A stretch of 15,192 bases of DNA from an uncultured Bacilli bacterium. GTDB taxonomy: Bacteria; Bacillota_I; Bacilli_A; RF39; UBA660. The stretch covers positions 1 through 15,192 of the forward strand of contig CANQHY010000023.1 in assembly GCA_947623975.1 (NCBI GenBank). Direction: 5' to 3'. Shown one piece after another: positions 1-5,642 of this stretch. The position numbers and the translations under genes were made by a program. Positions within the stretch are counted from its first letter, which is position 1; each line of letters begins with the position of its first letter. The notes under the pieces are model-generated. The model worked only from the letters and a program-made list of their open reading frames with translations. It did no database searches and had not been told where the DNA came from.

Positions 1-82
1 CTTATTTTTATGTGCTTTTACTTCTTTAATCCTCTATTTTTTACATTACGAGAATTTAAGTTTTCATTTAACGAAAATATTT
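1..82. other. Window edge, no gene recognised
   Basis: This short stretch lies beyond the truA terminator. On the minus strand an AGAGGATT element near positions 21-28 resembles a ribosome binding site, but no ATG, GTG or TTG follows it in an open frame before the window ends. If a further minus-strand gene exists here (rplM and rpsI often follow truA in Bacillota), its start is outside the window. Confidence 0.4.
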
Positions 83-112
83 AAAAAAATATAGTACTTA
101 AATAAGCACTAT
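83..112 (-). terminator. Intrinsic terminator after truA
   Basis: On the minus strand a 9-bp stem (ATAGTGCTT paired with AAGTACTAT, one G-U pair, 4-base ATTT loop; positions 91-112) is followed by an A and a run of seven T residues (83-89). It lies four bases after the truA stop codon and closes the ECF-like/truA operon. Confidence 0.85.
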
Positions 113-116
113 TTTT

Positions 117-848
117 CTAGTACACCACATCTGCTAAATATAGTCCTTCGCTTTTTATTGTCATAACATCTTTTTTTCTTTTTTCATCAGCGAATATTTT
201 TCTTATCCCATCTTCTTTTAGCTTTCCCCTACCTATTTTAAAAAGAGTCCCAACCATATTTCTAACTTGATATTTCATAAATCCTGAACCCCTAAATACA
301 AACACGACTTTATCACCAATTTCTTCTATATAGGCATCATATATTTCTCTCTCATAATTTTCTTTTACAGCTTCTTCAGAAACAAAACTTTTAAAATTAT
401 GAATGCCAATAAAATCTTTTATAGCTATTTTCATTTTATCTACATCTAATTTTTTGCAATATTGATAAACATAATTTCTTTCAATTGGACTATACTCCCC
501 ACAGTTAATTACATATTTATAAGTTTTTTCTTTAACGCAAAACCTAGCATGAAAATTTTCATCGACAAGCTGCGTTTCAAAAACATGAATATCATTTGGA
601 AGTAAACTGTTAAGAGCACATTTTAATTTATATAAGGTTATATTTACATCTATATCAAAGTGAGCACATTGACATAACGCATGTACTCCTCTATCAGTCC
701 TTCCAGCACCTACAACTTTAGTTACTCGGTGATTATTAATACTATATAGTGCTTTTTCTAATTCACTTTCTATACATCTTTTCATTGGTTGTTTCTGATA
801 ACCATTAAAATCAGTACCATCATATGAAAATTTTATTAAATATCGCAT
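117..848 (-). CDS. truA: tRNA pseudouridine(38-40) synthase TruA
   Basis: This cytoplasmic enzyme isomerises uridine to pseudouridine at positions 38, 39 and 40 in the anticodon stem-loop of tRNAs. The 243-residue product shows the TruA core GAGRTDRGVHA at residues 47-57, with Asp52 as the catalytic aspartate, a KTYKYVI-type segment in the middle, and a C-terminal GLYLADVVY typical of the family. I place the start at the ATG at 848 rather than at an in-frame TTG at 863, because a TAGGTG ribosome binding site lies between them and MRYLIKFSYDG is the family's normal N-terminus. The preceding ecfT-like gene stops 8 bases upstream and its TAG lies inside this ribosome binding site, so translation is probably coupled. 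Position after ecfA1-ecfA2-ecfT is the standard Bacillota arrangement. It looks intact, in contrast with the three genes before it. Confidence 0.96.
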   Translation of the reverse strand: MRYLIKFSYDGTDFNGYQKQPMKRCIESELEKALYSINNHRVTKVVGAGRTDRGVHALCQCAHFDIDVNITLYKLKCALNSLLPNDIHVFETQLVDENFHARFCVKEKTYKYVINCGEYSPIERNYVYQYCKKLDVDKMKIAIKDFIGIHNFKSFVSEEAVKENYEREIYDAYIEEIGDKVVFVFRGSGFMKYQVRNMVGTLFKIGRGKLKEDGIRKIFADEKRKKDVMTIKSEGLYLADVVY

Positions 849-856
849 AAAAACAC

Positions 857-1432
857 CTACCAATAGATATGAAAAGTAATAATCAAAATTAACAATCCTG
901 TGGAAAAAAGTAAATCATATATAGTGAAATTTTTTGTAATAGAAAATTTTATTTTATCGCTATAATTAAAAAATCTAACTTTACTATACAAATACAACCT
1001 ATTCATATCCCTATTTACTTTGTTATTTAATACTATGTCATTGCCGTATATCAAAACAGCTCTATTTTTGTTATAATCGATAATTTTATTTAAATTGTTT
1101 CGATAAAAAATTTTTTTTCTTTCTTTTTTATTAAGTGCATAAACCATATATTTTTTTTCACTATTAGAAAATGAGCGTAATGTAATATAAAGCATATTAA
1201 TAATCGATAAAGTTTTTACAATTATTTTAACAGCAAGGTTGTACTTACAGAAAAGCAAAATAATTAATATAGCAAAATCTAATAATAAAGATTTATAGTT
1301 AGTATCAATTACAGATAATAATAACATATAAAAGAATAATAATATAAATAAGTAATAATTATTCAAAAATAATATAGCAATGGAAACTATTAAAAAAGTA
1401 AAAATTCTTAAAAATAAATTAGTTTTACACAT
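857..1432 (-). CDS. Divergent EcfT-like membrane protein
   Basis: Position between an ecfA2-like gene and truA, plus a multi-spanning hydrophobic N-terminus, marks this as the positional counterpart of ecfT, the transmembrane scaffold that couples ECF ATPases to vitamin-binding S components. The 191-residue protein has hydrophobic segments at about 8-23, 26-42, 48-62 and 67-86, a very basic hydrophilic stretch at 90-170, and one last membrane segment at about 172-190. EcfT proteins usually have around 260 residues and two Ala-Arg-Gly coupling motifs that dock into the ATPases; neither motif is visible here and the protein is about 70 residues short. It starts at an ATG that overlaps the end of the upstream gene by 8 bases; an AAAGGAT element lies some 10-12 bases upstream, a weak spacing. 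The gene is extremely AT-rich. Membrane location is firm, EcfT ancestry is likely from synteny, and transport function is doubtful. Confidence 0.6.
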   Translation of the reverse strand: MCKTNLFLRIFTFLIVSIAILFLNNYYLFILLFFYMLLLSVIDTNYKSLLLDFAILIILLFCKYNLAVKIIVKTLSIINMLYITLRSFSNSEKKYMVYALNKKERKKIFYRNNLNKIIDYNKNRAVLIYGNDIVLNNKVNRDMNRLYLYSKVRFFNYSDKIKFSITKNFTIYDLLFSTGLLILIITFHIYW

Positions 1433-2114
1433 GTTTATATATATCCTTTATAATATCTCTTACATCTTTGCTATAAAATAATTTTACTTTTTTTTCGGTA
1501 AATGCTTTATATGTTATTAGTGGTAATGTTGGTACTTTTATTCTATTTTTTATTAAAGAAGAAACATCATTATAAATATCATCTGTATTTCCATACTCAA
1601 ACATTCCTTTAAACCATATTATAGAATAATCAGCCATTTTATATAAATCATCAACATCACTGCTTGTTATTATAACAATATATTTTTTATCTTTTAATAA
1701 TTCTATTATTTTTTTTATTTTTTTGCGATTGCTATAATCTAAAAAATTAAATAAATTATCGAATATAATTATATTTGACTCTTTATTTGTATTTCTTAAT
1801 AGATTTAAATATATTTTTTCTGTATTAGATAGTACATCTATTTCTTTATCAAAGAAACCATCAGTTAATTCTAAAATATTAAATATTTCGTTAAAAATAA
1901 TATTACTCTTATCTATTTTTAATAATGCCAATTCCTCATCTACTCTATTACTAATAAAATAAGTTTGATTATTATTTATGTACATAGCACCATAATCATC
2001 AACAATATTTTTCAGTATAAATTCTTTTTTGTCGGCTTGAAGGGAGGTAATAGATTCTTCTTTCAGATCTATTGTTTTTTCTATATTTAAATGATTACGA
2101 AATCTTATTTCCAT
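1425..2114 (-). CDS. EcfA2-like ATPase homologue lacking the P-loop
   Basis: The 229-residue product occupies the ecfA2 slot and keeps the outline of an ECF ATPase. A strand pair near 1-25 is followed by GAMYINNNQTYF (42-53), which aligns with the Q-loop region. IIIFDN (115-120) aligns with Walker B, IITSSD (148-153) with the switch region, and EYGNTDDIY (173-181) with the GTPxEIF element before the C-terminal domain. The functional residues are gone. Where Walker A should be (about 22-33) there is LQADKKEFI with no GxxxxGK, the Q-loop Gln is Ile, the signature is LSNTEK, the catalytic Glu after Walker B is Asn120, and the switch His is Ser152. The distance from the P-loop position to the Q-loop is about 30 residues shorter than usual, which largely explains the short length. 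The ATG at 2114 overlaps ecfA1-like by 10 bases and has an AAGGTGG ribosome binding site. It cannot be an ordinary ATPase; a structural partner or a decaying gene are the options. Confidence 0.65.
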   Translation of the reverse strand: MEIRFRNHLNIEKTIDLKEESITSLQADKKEFILKNIVDDYGAMYINNNQTYFISNRVDEELALLKIDKSNIIFNEIFNILELTDGFFDKEIDVLSNTEKIYLNLLRNTNKESNIIIFDNLFNFLDYSNRKKIKKIIELLKDKKYIVIITSSDVDDLYKMADYSIIWFKGMFEYGNTDDIYNDVSSLIKNRIKVPTLPLITYKAFTEKKVKLFYSKDVRDIIKDIYKHV

Positions 2115-2917
2115 AAATTATCCACCACCTTATCAACATCATAATATATCTTATCAACTAAATTGTAAAACTCCAATTTTCTAGATAAATCTATCATAAT
2201 TGGAATGTAAAACCCAGCTTTAGATAATTCGTTGTCTTCTTTAATTACAGTATTAAAGTCACCTTCAATAAAATTAGTCTTGTCCTTTATAACTATAATA
2301 TTATTTAGCGAAATGACATTGTTTATATCACTAGTAGTAAAGACTACCGCCATTTCTAAATCTTTAACAATCTTGTTAAGTATTTTTAATATTTCTTTTT
2401 TCTCACTTTCAACAAGCAATCTAAAAATATCATCAAGCAATAAAATTTTAGGAATATGCATGATAGAAGTTGCTATAAGTACTTTAATTTTTTCTACTAA
2501 AGAAAGCTCTTCAATATTTTTTTCAAGAATGTTTTCTATTTTTACTATTTTACTTATCTTTTTTATTCTAGAGTTAATTTCTTCTTTCGGATAAAATAAG
2601 TTAATCATTGGAAATTCTAATTCGTCTCGAACTATATCAGTTATGAACATTAAATCGATATCTTCTGTTACTACTCCAACATTTAGAATATATTTTTTAA
2701 ATTCTTTTTTTGATAAAACCGTTCCATTAACAGATATTCTACCTTCAAATTGAGAATTTATACCGCTTAATGTTTTTATTAATGATGTCTTACCGCAATT
2801 ATTAGGACATAATATAGCATTTAATGTTTTTTCAGAGATAGAAAAGTTTAAATTGCTTAGTTTTTCTCCTTCACCATAATCAATAGATAAATTTTCAACT
2901 ACCAATAATTCTTTCAT
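2105..2917 (-). CDS. Divergent EcfA1-like ABC ATPase
   Basis: This 270-residue protein has the full length and domain order of EcfA1, the ATP-binding subunit of ECF vitamin transporters. Its C-terminal region (about 228-270, including LSKAGFYIP and a final VDNLWK) matches the EcfA1-specific extension. Motifs are altered throughout. Walker A is CPNNCGKTS (37-45), keeping GKT but losing the first Gly. The Q-loop Gln is Thr84, the signature LSGGQ is LSLVE (139-143), Walker B is ILLLDD with Asp163 in place of the catalytic Glu, and the switch His is Ser196 in TTSD. It may still bind a nucleotide, but efficient hydrolysis is unlikely. It is the first gene of an operon with two further ECF-like genes and truA. 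The ATG at 2917 has only a short GGTG ribosome binding site about 8 bases upstream. An alternative reading, that it is some other ABC-family protein, is disfavoured by the synteny. Confidence 0.7.
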   Translation of the reverse strand: MKELLVVENLSIDYGEGEKLSNLNFSISEKTLNAILCPNNCGKTSLIKTLSGINSQFEGRISVNGTVLSKKEFKKYILNVGVVTEDIDLMFITDIVRDELEFPMINLFYPKEEINSRIKKISKIVKIENILEKNIEELSLVEKIKVLIATSIMHIPKILLLDDIFRLLVESEKKEILKILNKIVKDLEMAVVFTTSDINNVISLNNIIVIKDKTNFIEGDFNTVIKEDNELSKAGFYIPIMIDLSRKLEFYNLVDKIYYDVDKVVDNLWK

Positions 2918-2938
2918 AATGTTTCACCATTAAGTTTT

Positions 2939-2944
2939 ATTATA
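2939..2944 (-). promoter_or_regulatory. Candidate -10 element for the ECF-like/truA operon
   Basis: A perfect TATAAT lies about 22 bases upstream of the ecfA1-like ATG on the minus strand, in the gap after the dehydrogenase gene. No convincing -35 is visible: the expected position falls in a T-rich tract. The sequence here is so AT-rich that chance matches are common. Confidence 0.4.
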
Positions 2945-2952
2945 TAATAAAT

Positions 2953-2998
2953 AAAAAAAAAGAAAAGTGAAAAAAATATTATTTTCCCTTTTTTCTTT
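2953..2998 (-). terminator. Weak A/T-rich terminator candidate after the dehydrogenase gene
   Basis: On the minus strand AAAGAAAA (2991-2998) can pair with TTTTCTTT (2959-2966). A second inner stem of about seven pairs with two G-U pairs follows after a 2x2 internal loop, and six T residues follow the outer stem (2953-2958). The hairpin spans the stop codon of the short-chain dehydrogenase. Nearly all pairs are A-T, so stability is poor. Confidence 0.35.
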
Positions 2999-3731
2999 GA
3001 AAATTATATACCATTTTTATCGCAAATTTATTTGATACAAATCTGTTAAGGAATACTAAAATTTTTATTTTAAATGTTGGAACTATTAAAAGCTTGTTTT
3101 TGAGCATTTTATCGATAGCATACTTTGCAATATAATCGCTATCAACGCCCTTAATTGAAAATTTGACATCAGCAATTTTATTAAAATTAGTATCTACAGG
3201 TCCAGGACATAAACAAGATATATGAACATTAGATTTTTCTCTTCTTAGCTCTTCATATATTGCAAGTGTTAATTTAGTAATATATGACTTAGTAGCATAA
3301 TAGGTACTCATTAAAGGTCCAGCTTGAAAACTTGCTGCACTTGATACGTTTAATATATAACCTTTGTTTCTTTTCTTCATATCTTTTAAAAAGTATTTTG
3401 TCAATATATGAACCGCTTTAATATTTACATCTATCATTTCAAGTTCTCTATTTAAATCACTGTCATTAAAACGTCCAAACATACCAAAGCCAGCGTTATT
3501 TATCAATATGTCAATATTATCATTTTTGCACAAAATGTATAATTCTTTAAGTTTTGATTCATTGGCAAGATCAGCTACAATTATCTTAACCTCAGTAGAA
3601 AGTTCGTTTTGAATTTTTTGTAATTTTTCTTTATCGCGTGCAACAAGTATCAAATCACAACCTAAATTACTTAAATACTTTGCCATACTATAACCAATCC
3701 CAGATGAAGCTCCCGTTATAAGTGCTTTCAT
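2979..3731 (-). CDS. Short-chain dehydrogenase/reductase (SDR)
   Basis: An NAD(P)-dependent oxidoreductase of the classical SDR family, 250 residues, which is the usual length. The nucleotide-binding TGASSGIG is at residues 6-13, NNAG at 78-81, the catalytic Ser at 131 in NVSSAAS, the catalytic Tyr144 and Lys148 in YYATK, and the CPGPVDT loop at 175-181. All active-site residues are present, so it should be active; the substrate cannot be told from sequence. The overall pattern and the basic, hydrophobic C-terminus (about 221-250) resemble the DltE/YqjQ-like group of small cytoplasmic or membrane-peripheral SDRs. The ATG at 3731 has an AGGGG ribosome binding site 8 bases upstream. It has its own extended -10 promoter and sits between rplQ and the ecf-like genes, where Bacillota usually have no gene, so it appears to be an insertion into a conserved neighbourhood. 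Confidence 0.9.
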   Translation of the reverse strand: MKALITGASSGIGYSMAKYLSNLGCDLILVARDKEKLQKIQNELSTEVKIIVADLANESKLKELYILCKNDNIDILINNAGFGMFGRFNDSDLNRELEMIDVNIKAVHILTKYFLKDMKKRNKGYILNVSSAASFQAGPLMSTYYATKSYITKLTLAIYEELRREKSNVHISCLCPGPVDTNFNKIADVKFSIKGVDSDYIAKYAIDKMLKNKLLIVPTFKIKILVFLNRFVSNKFAIKMVYNFQRKKGK

Positions 3732-3751
3732 AATATCAGCCCCTCGTGTTA

Positions 3752-3760
3752 ATTATACCA
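3752..3760 (-). promoter_or_regulatory. Extended -10 promoter for the dehydrogenase gene
   Basis: Read on the minus strand this is TGGTATAAT, a perfect TATAAT with the TGn extension, about 20 bases upstream of the ATG at 3731. The -35 region is only T-rich, which is acceptable for an extended -10 promoter. Arms TCGTG and CACGA (3759-3763 and 3744-3748) flank the element symmetrically and could be an operator. Confidence 0.65.
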
Positions 3761-3768
3761 CGAATTAA

Positions 3769-3799
3769 ACAAAAACAAAAAGACTTAATTTAATAAGTC
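3769..3799 (-). terminator. Intrinsic terminator overlapping the end of the 468-residue gene
   Basis: On the minus strand a 6-bp stem GACTTA/TAAGTC with a 6-base loop (3782-3799) is followed by T5-G-T5-G-T3 (3769-3781 and on). The stop codon TAA (3790-3792) lies in the loop. The stem is short, but the T-rich tail and position support termination before the downstream promoter. Confidence 0.65.
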
Positions 3800-5196
3800 C
3801 CTTCATAATCAAAATCATTATTGTTGTCACCAAGCATACCAGTAATACTATCTAATGCCAATTTCTCTTCTTCCGACATTTCATCAATAGAAGCACTATC
3901 TGATATGTCGATTTCCGGAATATTTTCTCCTAGTATCAATTTATTAGTAGAATTTACTAATTCAATATTACCTGTCTCAGAAGGCATATCGCATTTAATA
4001 TTGATATCATATTCTTTATCTTTTACAACTTCTTTTCCATCGATATTAATTTTAAATAGCTCTTGTCTATTTGTGTGACCTTCTTCATCTTCCATTTCAG
4101 TAGCGATAGTCAAATCTAATCCAAACAAGTCATCTGATAATTCACAAGTACCACTAATGTTAAATCCATCCATTATATACATAGAAATATTTGATTTAGT
4201 ATCGCTTGTACCTTCCATTTCGAATCCAATTACCTTAAATCCCATCATAGATACATACATTTCAAAATTATTGTAACCATTTTTATTTTCATATGAATTT
4301 AACGTAACTCTAATAGTTACATCAGATTCTTCAGATTTAATAAAGAAAGCTATTTCATTAGAAATTGTTTTACCATTATATACGCTTACTGAATATGTAA
4401 AAAACTTTTCTTTATCATCAGCTTCATTTATCACATCATCAAAATTACTTAAATCTAGTCCACTTGTTATTGAAGAATCAGAAATGCTATTGTCAGATTG
4501 TTTTAGCATTTCTAGCATTTCATTTATTGACTCATATAATTCTTGGTTATCTTTACATTTATTCAAAGTATCTTTCAAAATTTCTAAGAAATCTTTTTGC
4601 GTAAATGTTGCTGTATATCTTTTAGTGTTATAACTTTCGCCACTTAGAGTTAAGTCTTTATCTTCTTTAGATAAATTATCATCATCTACATGTTCAATAA
4701 TAGCATCTGTAAAATAATCAAAAATAACTGACATATCAACCATTTTATAATTATTAATATTAATTGAATTTTCTAACTCAGTATAATAAAATCTAGAATA
4801 AACATTATTTAATTTGTGATAAATTTTATCTGCTTTTTTTAATATTTCTATTTCTAGATCATCATCACTGTTCTGTTCTTTTAATGAAAGTTTTGCATAT
4901 GCATCATTTAATTTTGAATACAAATCTCCACTAAATGTAAAATTTTCTGTTCCATCATTAACAATAGTATTAGTTGTTAATCTAAAGCTCTCGCCTTCCT
5001 CCGAATTAAAAAAGCCGAAGAAATTATCATTTGATTTAAAAGTTAAACTTTTAACATCATTAAAGCTCTCTTTTAAGGAGTTAGAAAAAACCTCTTTATC
5101 AGTTGGTAATATCATAAAATAAACGCCAACTGCTAAGGCAGCTATTCCAACAATAATAAGACAAGCAATTAAAACAGTTTTAACATTCTTATTCAT
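3790..5196 (-). CDS. Membrane-anchored, acidic extracytoplasmic protein of unknown function
   Basis: I do not recognise this 468-residue protein. It begins with a short basic N-terminus (MNKNVK) and one hydrophobic segment at about 7-30, which reads as an uncleaved signal anchor. The only Cys there (Cys12) is early in the segment and is not in a lipobox, so a lipoprotein is unlikely. The remaining 430 residues are polar, rich in Asp, Glu, Asn and Ser, and from about 265 onward alternate in the way of many antiparallel beta strands; a central part (about 170-240) looks helical. The tail (about 430-468) is strongly acidic. A large extracellular beta-sheet domain is therefore inferred. The ATG at 5196 has an AAGAGGTG ribosome binding site, a good promoter and its own terminator, making it a single-gene unit. 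It separates rplQ from the ecf-like genes, an unusual position, and may be lineage-specific. Confidence 0.75.
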   Translation of the reverse strand: MNKNVKTVLIACLIIVGIAALAVGVYFMILPTDKEVFSNSLKESFNDVKSLTFKSNDNFFGFFNSEEGESFRLTTNTIVNDGTENFTFSGDLYSKLNDAYAKLSLKEQNSDDDLEIEILKKADKIYHKLNNVYSRFYYTELENSININNYKMVDMSVIFDYFTDAIIEHVDDDNLSKEDKDLTLSGESYNTKRYTATFTQKDFLEILKDTLNKCKDNQELYESINEMLEMLKQSDNSISDSSITSGLDLSNFDDVINEADDKEKFFTYSVSVYNGKTISNEIAFFIKSEESDVTIRVTLNSYENKNGYNNFEMYVSMMGFKVIGFEMEGTSDTKSNISMYIMDGFNISGTCELSDDLFGLDLTIATEMEDEEGHTNRQELFKINIDGKEVVKDKEYDINIKCDMPSETGNIELVNSTNKLILGENIPEIDISDSASIDEMSEEEKLALDSITGMLGDNNNDFDYEGTY

Positions 5197-5220
5197 AAAA
5201 CACCTCTTATCATATTATGT

Positions 5221-5249
5221 ATTATACTATAAACTTTAGAATAAGTCCA
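5221..5249 (-). promoter_or_regulatory. Sigma-A type promoter for the 468-residue gene
   Basis: On the minus strand TGGACT (5244-5249, four of six matches to TTGACA) is separated by 17 bases from a perfect TATAAT (5221-5226), which lies about 25 bases upstream of the start codon. It begins only seven bases beyond the T-tract of the rplQ terminator, so the two transcription units are packed end to end. Confidence 0.75.
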
Positions 5250-5256
5250 CATAAAG

Positions 5257-5283
5257 AAAAAAAACTTTGCTATAAGCAAAGCT
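5257..5283 (-). terminator. Intrinsic terminator of the spc-alpha ribosomal protein operon
   Basis: On the minus strand a stem CTTTGC/GCAAAG extended by a G-U and an A-T pair (5263-5283, loop TTATA) is followed by eight T residues (5257-5264). It begins two bases after the rplQ stop codon and is the only clear terminator in the ribosomal protein part of the window. Confidence 0.92.
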
Positions 5284-5285
5284 AA

Positions 5286-5627
5286 TTAAACAAGTTCGAT
5301 AATTGCCATTAAAGCATTATCCCCGCGTCTTTCATCTAATTTTAAAATTCTTGTATATCCACCATTTCTAGTTGCATATTTTGGTGCTAATTCATTAAAT
5401 ACTTTATTAACGGCAACATTGTCATTATGAAGAAAAGCTAGAGCATTTCTTCTTGAGTTTAAATCTCCATTTTTACCATAAGTTATCATTTTGTCAACAA
5501 ACTTACGAACTTCTTTTGCTCTTGTTTCAGTAGTAACTACTTTTCCGTTCATAATAACATCTTTAGTTAAATTAGCAAGCATGCTTCTACGATGTTTGTT
5601 ATCTACTCCTAATTTTCTATATGACAT
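5286..5627 (-). CDS. rplQ: 50S ribosomal protein L17 (bL17)
   Basis: Bacterial-specific large-subunit protein near the polypeptide exit side of the ribosome. The 113-residue product starts MSYRKLG, has the family's RRSMLANLTKDVI segment at about 13-25, the TTETRAKEVRKFVDKMITYGK helix region at about 36-56, and ends with the expected RRGDNALMAIIELV. It lacks no part of the family core. The ATG at 5627 has a GGGAGG ribosome binding site that contains the end of rpoA (stop TAG at 5643-5645), giving a 15-base gap. It is the last gene of the operon and is followed by a strong terminator. Confidence 0.97.
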   Translation of the reverse strand: MSYRKLGVDNKHRRSMLANLTKDVIMNGKVVTTETRAKEVRKFVDKMITYGKNGDLNSRRNALAFLHNDNVAVNKVFNELAPKYATRNGGYTRILKLDERRGDNALMAIIELV

Positions 5628-5642
5628 ATTTTTTCCTCCCTA

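Noticed and set aside
10..84. Short plus-strand open frame of 24 codons near the window start
   Set aside because: No ribosome binding site, low-complexity Phe-rich product, and it runs into the truA terminator T-tract.
2232..2594. Plus-strand open frame of 120 codons
   Set aside because: It lies entirely antisense to the ecfA1-like gene, has a Ser/Ile/Leu-rich composition expected from the complement of a Lys/Asp-rich AT-rich gene, and has no ribosome binding site. The other plus-strand frames in the window (for example 7356-7694, 7966-8367, 11501-11959) are rejected for the same reason.
857..2917. Calling the three ECF-like genes pseudogenes
   Set aside because: No frameshift or premature stop is visible, the ATPase genes have ribosome binding sites and overlapping junctions, and the A1-like protein is full length. 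Motif loss alone does not show that they are untranslated.
5105..5178. Lipoprotein signal peptide on the 468-residue protein
   Set aside because: The only Cys in the hydrophobic segment is at residue 12, near its beginning, with no lipobox; the segment reads as a signal anchor.
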